Origin: Onthophagus taurus
Taxonomy: Eukaryota; Arthropoda; Insecta; Coleoptera; Scarabaeidae
Direction: 5' to 3'
Length of the DNA stretch: 64,000 bases
Assembly: GCF_036711975.1 (NCBI RefSeq)
Contig: NC_091968.1
Span: 15,624,001-15,688,000 of the forward strand
The notes under the pieces are model-generated. The model made no database searches and was not told where the DNA came from. It was given only the letters and a program-made list of their open reading frames with translations. Positions 53,906 through 64,000 of the stretch are shown one piece after another. The first letter of the stretch is position 1, and each line of letters opens with the position of its first letter. Both the position numbers and the translations under genes were made by a program.

Positions 53906-54911
53906 GAACTTAGCAGCACGTATCTCCATTGCCGAAATAGACGCCGTGATGAAGATCGTAATAAGTATAGTGAATTATATTCGAGTACGAGAACTGAACC
54001 ATAGGAAATTTAAAAGTCTTTTAGAAGAAATGAACTGTAATTACAATGACATTCCTTTACATACCTCAGTGCGATGGCTAAGTAGAGGAAAAGTTCTGGA
54101 ACGGTTTTTTTCTTTAAGGCAAAACATTATTTTGTTTTTGCAACAAAACAATAAAATTTACAATAAACTGGAAAATAATGAATGGTGGTGTCTTTTAGCT
54201 TTCCTGTGCGACATTACAGAAAAACTTAATGAGCTCAATCGCAGCTTACAGGGGGAAAATAAAATTATTTCGCAGATGGCGAATAAAGTATTTGCTTTTG
54301 AAGAAAAATTAAAGATCTATTACAAAGAAATGCAGAACCAAATATCACGTAACTTTCCAACCATAATAAAAGCTGAACAAGATGGTATTCATATTTCTCA
54401 AGAAAATTATATGATTTTTGCAAATTATTTAGCTGCCTTATCCAATGAGTTTAAGAGCATATTTCAGTATTTTCGTTATATCAAGAATTGTCCGTTGCTT
54501 GTGGAAAATCCTTGGCACTTAGAAACAACAAGTGTAACACAATTGGCGTCTTTTGGATGTGATTACGCAAAGATATCTGATGAATATATCGAATTTAAGA
54601 ACGATACATGTTTGGAAGGTATTTTTAAAGAAAAGAGAGAAGGCCAGGAGTACAATGAGTTTTGATTACCAGAAATAGTACCAGAAAAATTCAAACATTT
54701 ACAAAAGTGTTCCCTTTTACTGCTCACGTTGTTCGTATCAACGTATATTTGTGAATCATCATTTTCAAAAATTAAATATGCGAACAACATTTACAGAAAT
54801 AGACTTACTGATTCTCATCTTGATGATGTATTGAGGGTAGCATGTACCAATTACAAATCCGATTTGTCTCAAGTAGTAAAAAAATTGTCACAGTATCAAA
54901 GATCACATTAA
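53906..54911 (+). pseudogene. hAT transposase 3, C-terminal half
   Basis: Reading from about 53906, the frame to 54665 contains 'DIPLHTSVRWLSRGKVLERF', a block conserved in hAT-derived proteins of the GTF2IRD2/ZBED5/ZMYM6-like group, followed by 'WWCLLAFLCDITEKLNELN'. After a stop at 54665 the dimerisation part follows, 'YICESSFSKIKYANNIYRNR' and 'LTDSHLDDVLRVA'. It is a third hAT lineage, distinct from hAT 1 and 2. The N-terminal half, including the first catalytic Asp, is missing. No TIR was found. Confidence 0.8.
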
Positions 54912-57139
54912 TTGTTTTTTGTGTAAAAATAATATTTAATGTAATATTTACTATTAAATACTGTATTGTTTTGTTTTGTTCGATTATTAACTTTTTATGC
55001 AAACCAATGTTTTACAAATTAATTATACAAAACGATAATTCACACAAAAATATTTTGTTTGATTCGCAACGAACAAAAATATATTTTTAAATCAAAAAGA
55101 ACATGAATTCCAGAGAATAAAAATAAGTCGCAAGTTCGTGGAGACATCTATTAACCTAATTTTTAAATTTTCGAACTAATTTCTGTCTGTGCAAGAAAGA
55201 GGTAACTCGTTTAGAAGAGTGTTGTCGTAGACAAAGCTTATACGCGTTAATTTTATGAGTATCTTTTAAGTTTGATTTTTAATCGCGATGGTTAAAAATT
55301 AAAGAGTTCTATATAAGGAAATATGTTCACTTATCTTGTTTCTTTCCGGAGGTGTGACATGTCAGTTAAAATGGCTGGCTGACCTTGATCTTGAGGGATG
55401 GGTATTCTTCGGTATTAGAAGTTTTGGAATCTTGGGAAATTTAGTTCTCGGGTCTTTCGGGAAGAGGATGGAAAATTGGACTCGAACTCAGGTATGGTTT
55501 AGATTTCTTCGAAGATAATTCAGAAACACTTGTTAACTTTTACTTGATAAAGAAAATTGAGTTGTCAAAAAAAAATTCTAAGTTCAGACTTAGGTTAGAA
55601 GATTTGAGGTTAATTTTACGTAGATTCGACCATGCACCAGTCACTCGTATTAATGAAGTTGGGAACATACGTTTAATTCTGGATACTATCACTTATGGCG
55701 TTGCTTTCGATTACAGAACCCATTTTGGCAATTTTTTGAGTTGTCAGTTTGACTGGTTTGACCAGGTTTGACATACTAATATTTTTGATTGCGTTGTATT
55801 GTGTACAGTGGAAGAGTTGCTAGCGATTTGAAGAAAAAGCGATTTGTTGTTGTTGCTTTATAATAAGTACACCTCGATTGATGCGGAAGCAGCATTGGAT
55901 AAATGCAATAAAATTAAAAGGAAACGATGTGGTAAAAATAATAATAAAAAAATTAAAGAATAAAGTCTTTGTTATTCGTTTAAAGACTTTTTAATAAACC
56001 CTGTACCAAATAATAATTTAATACCTAGTCATGTTTTTTGATGTTTTTTTGTAAAACATTGTAAACGACAAAATTTAATGTGTTTAAAATTTTGCACAGT
56101 TTGTAAAGTTTTGTCGCCAAGCAATGCTTTCGTAAAAAATCATCGATAAACCTTTCAAATAACAAATTTAATTTATATTTCCCGCCTGCCAATGATTTCA
56201 GCGCTGTAGGTGACAGTATCCAAAACTAATTGCGCATTTCAATCAAACGTTTATAGTTGCCCATCTATATAACAAATATATTATATCTTATCTATGGATT
56301 CGACAACGCTTGGCTCTAGCCAAAATCATGCCAAAATTGAACTCTCTTCGGTGTCAATTTGCGCGGCCTTATATACCCTTTTTAGACAAAGGCATCTTAG
56401 ATATCCAAATTTGATCGTCTCAGTTTGAATCTGGGCTCTCTGATTGGTTGATTAAGTGGCAGGAATTATAAATTACACAGGTTGGCCAAAATAATTGATT
56501 TTTTTAAAGAAAATAACTATCAATTTTGAAATATTCGAAATTATTAATAAACTTTAAATTTGATTAAGATTCTGTAATTTTGTAGCTAATTTTTCATTTT
56601 TTTAGATAAACGCGCTTTCGGGTGTCAATTTCCTTCGAGAAAGTCGTAATTTGATGTTGAAGTTTGGAAATGAAAAATTGGAATTTAGATATAAAAAATG
56701 ATACCGAAATGGATGAAATTGCGGCCTATGGGTTAAATCGATACAATCTATCGATCTCGCATGTTTTTAGAATCTAAAATCGTCTGAAAAATCGCCATAA
56801 TCAATACCTGTCAAAAATGTAAATGACAAGGTCAAATTTGATGGTCATGGAATTCAATGAATTACCTTTTTCTTGCACATCGTCCTAATTTTTCTTAAAT
56901 CTAAACGAAAATCATAACAAAACGTAACTACTTAGCCTAATCCATAATACTAAATTTCTTAAATTTAATTAGCCTTTTTTTCGGTTCTTCGGAAACAGGG
57001 ATTTTAGTACAATACATTTATAACGGTAACAAATAAATATTGTAAAAAATACATTAGTTTTTTATTGTGTAAAATACTATTACATTATGTATATAATGTT
57101 GCGGCTCGCGTAACTTACCAAACATAAGTAGGTGGCCCT
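54912..57139. other. No supported gene
   Basis: AT-rich DNA. Small frames at 55336-55518 and 55544-55771 have no recognisable domain or family resemblance. Nothing else was supported. Confidence 0.5.
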
Positions 57140-57480
57140 AAGGAAAAAAAGGTTGAGTATGGCTGCGTTAGATTGTTGGAAACGGAACAGCAAGAACATA
57201 CACCATCAGCTGAAGATGTTGGTCTGATAGAAAAACAAGAACCTGAGGCAGAACATAAACAAACACCAGCTGAAACGGAAGAGGTCACGTTTGAAGCACT
57301 TTTACTAAACCTCGTAAAAGGAAATCAAGCTAATAATATAACGAAAACGTCCAGGAAGAAAATATTTTCAGGTGCTGAATTAATAACAAGCGAAGACGTA
57401 AGAAAAAGACCAAAAGAAGCTAAAGAATACAAAGCCCAAAAGAATAGGCGTTCTGTTCCGACTGGCTTTGAGCACCTACC
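57140..57480 (+). pseudogene. pogo-like transposase C-terminal fragment
   Basis: The frame contains 'VTFEALLLNLVKGNQ' and 'KIFSGAELITSEDVRKR'. These align with 'VGFQELLLTFIKRDH' and 'RICLGAQVITQKDVTNF' of the pogo-like transposase at 3.4-5.5 kb, in the same order and spacing. The Glu/Thr/Pro-rich lead-in is also similar in style. Only the C-terminal region is present and no terminal repeats were seen. It is a second, diverged pogo-like family member. Confidence 0.6.
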
Positions 57481-57662
57481 TCACATTCGAGAAACCGCCC
57501 TTCGTCTACCGGCTAATTTATACGGACGCTTTATGCGAGTTGTTGTTTTATGTAATTTAAATTGATTTCAAGGAGTCTATATGAGCGAATATTTGTTTTA
57601 AACTATAAGTAATAGTAATAGTACCGACTAATTTCAAAAAACGCTTTGTGTAAGTTATTTTA

Positions 57663-58074
57663 TACAGGGTGTCCGGTGTCTTCCGCATCATTATACGGTT
57701 GTAGGATACATTATTCTGAAGCGATCTTTCTAATAAATTTTTTTCTAAATGTTTATAATAACTGCACGGGAACTGTTTTTCGACGTCCAATGGCAAATCG
57801 TAAATCAGATTCAGGTAATCGGCTCAACCCTCGGCCGGACCGCCGCGCCGATCAAAACACGTTTCTCACGTGTACTCACCAATAGATTCACATGGAGAGA
57901 GAAATAACCTTTTTGTGTCAATCAAAATCGTCCGTTATTGGATAATAGCGGAGAATTTTAAACAGTTCCCGTGCAGTTATTATAAACATTTCGAAAAAAT
58001 TTTATTGTAAAGATCGCTTCAGAATAATGTATCCTACAACCGTATAATGCTCTGATGCGGAAGATAAGCCTGTA
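57663..58074. mobile_element. Mariner-type MITE, 412 bp
   Basis: TACAGGGTGTCCGGTGTCTT at the left and 'gataagcctgta' at the right, with TA on both sides (57661-57662, 58075-58076). Inverted arms of about 125 bp include 'ggttgtaggatacattattc' and 'tttataataactgcacggga'. A G/C-rich patch 'cggccggaccgccgcgccg' sits in the middle. There is no coding capacity. Confidence 0.88.
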
Positions 58075-58120
58075 TAGTTTATATTACATATAAACTGTAT
58101 AGTTTATATTACATATAAAC
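58071..58120 (+). repeat. 25-bp tandem duplication
   Basis: The unit 'tgtatagtttatattacata' plus 'taaac' occurs twice in tandem, overlapping the MITE right edge, and is partly palindromic ('gtatagttta'/'taaactatac'). Confidence 0.8.
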
Positions 58121-58151
58121 TATACAGTATACTAATAGATATATTACACTT

Positions 58152-59335
58152 TTCCAAAAAACGAACAATTAGCAAAAAAATGGATTAATGCGTGTCGGCG
58201 TGCAGGCAAATTAAATCTTAAAAATGGTAAGTTCCATTTATTTATTTTTCATTTTGATAGGTTATATAAATACCTATTTTTCCAATAGTATTTTTGTTTC
58301 TGTTTTTTAGCAACTATATGCTCAATACATTTTGAAGAAAATTGCTTTGATATACCATTGCAGCAGAGGCTTTTAAATTACTCACCAAAAAATGTGCGTA
58401 ACTTAAAACCTGATGCTGTTTCTACTGTTAATATACCTAGAGGTTCAAACACTGCTAATCAAAATCAGAAATCTGAAGAAAGAACCCAAAGGTTGGTTAA
58501 AAGAACAAGAAGGTTAGCAGTTGACGATATTTTAAATGCTCTAAGCACTTGGAAAGGACTACTAGGTTCAAGTGATGTGGTCTTGTGTGATGTGAATCTT
58601 CAGATATTTATAACACTCAACTGCAAGTAGCGCAATCAGAACAACAAAAGTTGCAGTAAGTATATTTTAAAAGTGTAAGAAGAAAAAGATTATTTTTTAC
58701 TATTAATTAATTAATAAGGTCATAAGATATATTTCTTTACACTTAATTTAGACAAAATATGTTGTAGAATTTGTTGTTTCAAACGAACAACAAATGTTTG
58801 TTTTTACAGAATTTGTTTTTTAGAGAAAATGAGATTATCGAACTTAAAAAGAAGGTAGAAATTCTGGAAACCCAGAACAACCAACTTCAAAAAAAAATGA
58901 AGAAGTTGAAAATATTACAAAACTAAAATACCAGTCTGCCTTATTACAAGTTTTTAGTCCAGGGCAGATCAGGAAGCTTCTACATCCTGATAGAAATATG
59001 AGAATTCGCTGGTCATCGCAAGACATTACGTCTGCTATTTCTTTACGAAGTGTCAGTCCTAAAGCATACAGATATTTAAGAACCAACAATTATCTTTTAC
59101 CAGCTATGTCAACAATGAGAAGCTGGGCTAGCGGTTTTGATGTTAGCCACGGAATAATGAAAAGTGTAGTCAGTTTAATGGAAAAAAATCCATAGATTTT
59201 AAAGAACTAGATCGACTTTGTGTTATATCCTTAGATGAACTCTATATTTCAAACAAGATAGATAAAAAACTTAAACAATGTATAGGGCCACACAAAGCTT
59301 GTCAACCAGTAATGGTACGTGGATTAATTTCACAT
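58152..59335 (+). pseudogene. P-type (THAP) transposase, N-terminal part
   Basis: An exon (to 58226) reads 'FPKNEQLAKKWINACRR'; an intron with GTAAGT and TTTTAG joins to 58311. There 'ATICSIHFEENCFD' supplies the Cys-x2-His of a C2CH THAP finger, and 'LKPDAVSTVNIP' is the AVPTF-like box. The first Cys pair lies upstream and is lost. A coiled coil follows (58826-58918), then 'RWSSQDITSAISLRSVSPKA', 'STMRSWASGFD', and after a shift 'LCVISLDELYI', the first catalytic Asp region, and 'GPHKACQPVMVRG'. It is cut near 59335 where Harbinger C starts. Frameshifts near 58600, 58918 and 59190 are visible. Confidence 0.85.
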
Positions 59336-59339
59336 TGCC

Positions 59340-61446
59340 AGTGCTGTTGTCAGTTGCGTTAGCAATTAGATTAAAAACTAAAAATAAAGTTAAACGAATA
59401 TGGTGCAAGAGATGGTTAAAAGATAAGAAGAAATTCGGCATCGCAAATTTGCTGCGAGAGCTACAAGAAACGGAGCCTACTGATTATAAAAATTTCCTTC
59501 GAATGAGTTCTGAACAATTTCAAAAACATTTAACACTGGTACTCCCACTAATTGAGAAGAAGGATACGGTAATGAGAGCTGCAGTGACTGCTGAAGTTAG
59601 ATTAGCTGTGACACTCAGATATCTGGCTACAGGAAATAGTTTAGAAGATTTGAAATTTTCAACGATAATTTCGCCCCAGCTGCTAGGCAAGATTATTCCA
59701 GAAACGTGCGATGCCATTTACAAAGTACTTCAGAAAACATACATGAAGGTAAATAGTATACCTCTATATATTATCAGTGAGCCAAAAATCACTTTCTTTA
59801 ACTTTGAAAATATTTGTTTTTATTGAAATTGAGTGTCATTGAAAACTTGATTTATGAAATAGATTGTAATTTTTTGAATACCTGATATTTATTAATTTAG
59901 GTTTTTTTAGTTTATTTATTTTTAACATAACCAAGTAATTATAATCTAGTTCAAAAAAAAATACATACATTAGTTTACATGTTTATTGTAATTAAATGTT
60001 AATAGTTCCTGACTTGTATTTGAGGTAGCCCTGTCTAAATCAGTAAATTGTGTATGTGGTGACATTGTATGATGTGGTGGCATTGCATGCATATTGAATC
60101 GCCATTCTGTGTTGTATTGTCCTGAATTAGATGGTCCTGTTGTAACTGACGCAGTTTCTGTTAACATTCCTAGTTTTGCATAATACATAGCATCACTTAC
60201 TATTTTTCAAGGATTATTCGTTGATATTAGTTTTTAAAGTTTTAAGGTCAGCAGCGTATTTTTTTCCAGCTATATCGAAATCGTTTTCAATAATTTCATT
60301 GGAAGAACAAAAATTTTTTAATGCTTCATTGGCTAAGCCTATCAATTCGTTCTCAGATTTTTTTTTATTTTGCTCTTTTTGATGGGTTCTACTTCAAGGG
60401 AACTCGTAGACAAAGGTGTCTGCGGACTTCCAATATTTAATATAGGACTACTTCTTGCAGAGCGTATTGTCTTCTCGTCGTCAGGTAGTGTCTAAAATAA
60501 TTAGAGACTTATTAATTACTTTTCTCGTAATGTGCTTGAAATGAACAAAATTGTAATTAAATCATTTTTTCGTTAGTCGCTTGTTAGCACAAGTACCATT
60601 ATACTACTGTAAGTGCTAGAATGCTTTTTAAACATTTTCATTAAAACAAAGAGATCTTTGTTGAATAATAATTACTTGTTGTAGTTCCCAAAGTGCGAAG
60701 AAGAATGGAAACAAATCGCTCTAGAATTCAAACAAAGATGGAACTTTGATACATGTGTGGGAGCCATTGATGGAAAACATATAAACATTGTGAAGCCTCC
60801 TAACAGCGGATCCATCTACTATAATTACAAAGGAAAATTTAGTATTGTTTTAATGGCTGTAGTGGATGCACATATAAATTTATTATGGTGCAGACAGGTA
60901 GGAATGGAAGGGTATCTGATGGTGGTGTTCTTTACCATACAACGTTCTATGACAAGTTAGTAAATAGCACGCTTAATTTGCCAAAACCAGAGAACGTGGA
61001 AGGAACGCAGTTTACGCTTCCTTACGGGTTTGTGCGAGATGAAGCTTTCCCACTCCTTCCCAATCTTATGAAACCATATCCCCGAAAAAAACTTAATCCC
61101 GATGAACGCATTTTTAACTACAGACTATCTCGTGCACGCCGTATTGTGGAAAATGCATTTGGGATAATGTCGTCCCGTTTTGGTGTTGTTAAAATGGATA
61201 TATCTCTTTCTGTTGATAAGGTGGATTGTATAGTTTTGGCTTGTTGTGCTTCGCACAATTTTCTTCGGGATGAAAGCAATACTACATACCACCTAGGTAC
61301 GCCGATGAGGAAGATGTTGAGGTAGGCGAACTTAGGCTCGGCCAATGGAGGGTAGAACGACAATTAACACACACCTTTACAAAGAATGACAAGACCTACA
61401 ACACTCGCAACCACGGAGGCAAGGTCGAAATACAAACAATATTTTA
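59340..61446 (+). pseudogene. Harbinger C transposase (two exons)
   Basis: Exon 1 (about 59340-59748) has the N-terminal HTH: 'KRIWCKRWLKDKKK', 'FLRMSSEQFQKHL' and 'RLAVTLRYLATGNSLEDLKF'. The donor GTAAAT at 59749 and acceptor GTAG ending 60684 join in frame to '[15 protein letters not shown]'. Exon 2 gives '[20 protein letters not shown]' (first Asp), a one-base shift near 60890, then '[11 protein letters not shown]' (Asp region), 'RLSRARRIVENAFGIMSSRF' (catalytic Glu) and, after a shift near 61300, the C-terminus to TAA at 61444-61446. All three acidic positions are visible. Two frameshifts spoil it. The intron holds the last exon of the antisense MADF-BESS gene. Confidence 0.87.
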
Positions 61447-61969
61447 ATAGCGTGGGAAGTGTTCCTTTTCAAGAAAAAATGGCGTTATTGAATTGCTGAA
61501 TAGTTGGTTAATTATAGAAGTATTGCGTGGTGAAAATATAATAATAGAACTTATGATTACCTCACTTTGCGTTTCATTTTCATTTTCTTCTTCTTATTCT
61601 TCTTCTTCAGTGTCTATATTTGAACGTCCTGGTCTCGGCGTTTCAGTATTAGATATGAAAGATAGATGGTCATAATACCATAATTTCGGTATATATGCAT
61701 CATCTTGCCCTCGTCCAGTTGCCGTTAACGATTTCCGTACTTTTCCCAACTCGCGGCGGAAGTTTCCACGTAAAGTATGAATTTTTTTTTGTACGAAATC
61801 TGCATTTTCCTGCGGAAATCGTTCTTTTGTAAATTTTTCAAGTTTATTTGGCGGTAGTTTTTATGTTTTTGTTTATATAATTTTTTGATTTTGTGTCCCA
61901 TAAACAAGGGTACATTCTATAAAGGTTTATGAATTTTTCCCAAAAATCACTTTCGGCGAACGATGCCAT
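59970..61969 (-). pseudogene. MADF-BESS accessory gene of Harbinger C
   Basis: Exon 1 starts near 61969 with 'SDFWEKFINLYRMYPCLWDT', a MADF start. After one frameshift near 61855 it continues with 'FVQKKIHTLRGNFRREL' and 'PKLWYYDHLSF', the rest of the MADF domain. A Glu-rich run with one stop follows, and the exon ends at 61561 before GTAATC. The acceptor TTTTAG ends at 60492. Exon 2 (60491-59970) encodes a Pro/Ser/Thr linker, 'LANEALKNFCSSNEIIENDF', one A-run shift, and a C-terminal 'AKLGMLTETASV' region. Its 1,069-bp intron contains all of the transposase exon 2 on the other strand, while its own exon 2 lies in the transposase intron. Confidence 0.8.
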
Positions 61970-62028
61970 TTCGGTGGACGCTGGAAACAAACTAAAGGGG
62001 TACTTTCGGTGTCGTATGCACGTCGCAA

Positions 62029-62206
62029 GCCCATACACGTTGACTCTTGCAAGGCGCGGGAGCCTGCCACGGTCTTGAATCCGTCACCGTCGCCGCTGCC
62101 GATGCCGTCGCATGAGTCCTGGCGCTTCCCTACACACGATGCTTCATGCGTCTCGACTCTTGGCGTCGCTGCATGCGACACTGCAAGAGTCGTCGTGTAT
62201 GGGCTG
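62029..62206. repeat. Inverted terminal region, probable right end of Harbinger C
   Basis: 'gcccatacacg' at 62029 and 'cgtgtatgggc' at 62194-62204 are inverted, and 'gactcttgca' / 'tgcaagagtc' extend the match. The outward end 'agcagcccatacacg' style followed by TTTAA fits a Harbinger end. The G/C-rich interior has repeated 'gtcgc' motifs. A matching left end near 59.3 kb was not found. Confidence 0.5.
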
Positions 62207-64000
62207 CTTTAAACAAGTTTAAAGTACCGTATAAAATAAACTATATTATATGGTTTTAAAATTCTTTCTCGAACATGACGTCACAATGCGCAACAGAGAA
62301 AGAGCGATCGTGCGCAATAGCATACCGTTTGTATGTGTACCGTGACCGAGAGTACCTCACTCGCTTGAGATAGAATCCCCCCTCTTCAACATCTCTAAGC
62401 TACTGCGATTGTGGTGCGAACTAGGGATGTTACCAGAGCCAAGACCGCCAAGACGTTGTCGGGCAACTCATTGGCGGCGCGTCGCCTTACGGTAGAGACT
62501 CGGGCCACATGGACCACATCACGCCACATATAGTATACCACGCCACTGGTTGAGTTTTAGTCGGACAATCGGCTAAACACGTATTGAACGCTGCACCGCA
62601 GAGAACCCCCCAAATTTTACATGGGCCAGCATTCAACCAGTATCGTTACATTGCGGCACATCGATGTGCTCGATAGAAGCATGTTACTACTACGCTATAA
62701 CCCGTTTGACTCCGAAAGGTCGCAACTTTCGATTGATTTTACACCTCCGATTCCGACTTCGGCTGCAATAATTTTGAATCGAAGTTATAACGAATATCGA
62801 AATGTAGCAGTGTATAAGATTCGATGTGTCTCGCACGCTAGCGGGGTTCCCCGACGCGAGCAAATGCTTTACAGGCGGGTAGAACCTTCATTACCAATGA
62901 AACTAAATTAACGAAATAAAAAAAATATATATTTTTTTACTAAAAAATATGCTTTAACGTAAAATAATTTTGATTACGTTATAAACTCTTTGGCAGCACT
63001 GTGGGTCTACGTTAACGTTTGCTTGTTATTTCGTTTTCTTTTTCGATCGATTTCGGGGAATCCCGTTCGCGTGTATTGTTCAGTTGTATTTTCTTTTTTC
63101 ATTTGCGTATCAGTCTAAGCTTGTCGCGCATCAAGCCTTTACAGATTCTAAATAATAACTTGTGAGTTAAGTATTATCGAAGTGATAGTTTTTTATAGAC
63201 TGAATAATGAAGCCTAAAACGAGTGTTATATCTTTGATTATATATACATAGATAGCTCACCTAATGTTAAAATTTGGAAACAAAGGATGTAATGTGGGGT
63301 AGCCTAAATCAAGGCGAAAATATTTAATTTTAGTTGTCTTTTAAACCATTTCAGTAGTTAAAAGTGAAACTAATGGTTAGGTATTTGGCGTATAGATGTA
63401 GTGTTAAAAAGTGACAAAATTAAAACGTAATAATTTATTCAGTAGATAGTTAAAAATTATAAATAATTTAAAATAAATGTAAAACTTAATTTTTCTTAAA
63501 AGTTGTTGTTAGTTCAAGTTTAATTGCAAGTGCTAAGATACGCAATTAACCGATCTCATGTCTCCCTTCGTCTCAAGCTGATTTCACGTCTGGCTCAATC
63601 AGAGTCAGTGTGGAGCCATTGAGCGTCAGCCATGTCTAGCCATGTCGGAACACCGTTAGCCACAGACACATGGTCTTGCAAAAAAAAGCATTGTTTTTAG
63701 GTAAATACAATATTTTCCGTGTGTTCACGAATTTATAGAATAGATTAGATATTCAAGATCCATTTTTTATGAATGTTAAGATCAGCAGTATGTAGTTATT
63801 ATATAGATAGTTTTTACGTACGTAATTTAATCTTCTTAACAAGTTTTATATTATCTTAATTAGGTACCACGCGATGTTTACGATTTAAAGCCTAGTGTAA
63901 TTTGATTTGAAATTTAAGTTTTTCTAAAAATATATTTACATACTTACATATTTACATACAGTGAATTTCCCCTAACTCGAATCACTAAGGGAGCGGAAGA
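62207..64000. other. No supported gene
   Basis: The segment 62300-62900 is less AT-rich and has an unassigned 96-codon frame (62621-62911) without a recognisable domain. From 62930 to the end the DNA is AT-rich. No element ends, RNA genes or repeats could be supported. Confidence 0.5.

Noticed and set aside
55336-55771. Two short plus-strand frames
   Set aside because: No domain, no supporting context, and low-complexity composition.
62621-62911. 96-codon frame in less AT-rich DNA
   Set aside because: No recognisable family; could be a real small gene or element piece, but the sequence does not support a call.

Overview
This window looks like 64 kb of AT-rich animal DNA, most likely from an insect or another arthropod. 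The evidence is the element community: insect-type piggyBac, Transib, P/THAP, PIF/Harbinger with MADF-BESS partners, MULE, Crypton, a pogo-like element, mariner, hAT and a Copia element with the internal tRNA-Met type primer site, plus a tRNA-headed SINE. Short introns (50 to 100 bp) appear inside transposase genes. I found no convincing host gene, rRNA, tRNA gene or CRISPR. Nearly every recognisable protein is a broken transposase or retroelement protein. The organism cannot be named from this sequence.

Layout. 1-2.8 kb: AT-rich DNA with a piggyBac scrap, a decayed DDE transposase, and a small inverted-repeat element with a hammerhead-like core. 2.8-17.7 kb: one piggyBac element (TTAA duplication, 13-bp inverted ends) swollen to about 15 kb by a pogo-like element, a Harbinger element (itself carrying a Transib and a second piggyBac) and a second Harbinger. 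18.3-21.1 kb: a second Transib fragment, a Harbinger fragment split by a SINE, and the start of another Harbinger. 21.1-30.9 kb: a hAT element split by a Copia element, which is itself split by a short hAT derivative; more hAT and piggyBac debris lies to the right. 31-34.5 kb: a P-type transposase. 34.7-37 kb: a mariner with inverted repeats of about 475 bp. 37.2-38.3 kb: a MULE transposase remnant. 38.5-46.2 kb: an ORF-poor domain of nested large inverted repeats, including a GATATCG-rich foldback element. 46.3-47.5 kb: a Crypton-like tyrosine recombinase. 47.9-49.1 kb: a 1.2-kb foldback MITE. 49.2-53.1 kb: a Harbinger split by a DDE-like element I cannot place firmly (possibly Sola-like). 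53.6-55 kb: a 312-bp duplication and a hAT fragment. 57.1-59.3 kb: a pogo-like scrap, a MITE, and a THAP-domain P-type fragment. 59.3-62.2 kb: a Harbinger whose transposase and MADF-BESS genes are antisense and interlocked exon-in-intron. 62.2-64 kb: nothing identifiable.

How the parts relate. The genes do not form a pathway. They record successive insertions whose order can be read from intact target-site duplications (TTAA, TA, TAA, CGCCG, AGCGG, GATGTGTA, a 12-bp SINE duplication). The dispersed frameshifts, stops and lost catalytic residues imply that no element here is autonomous as it stands. The most unusual biology is the interlocked Harbinger gene pair, the Transib (RAG1-related) copies, and the nested giant inverted repeats.
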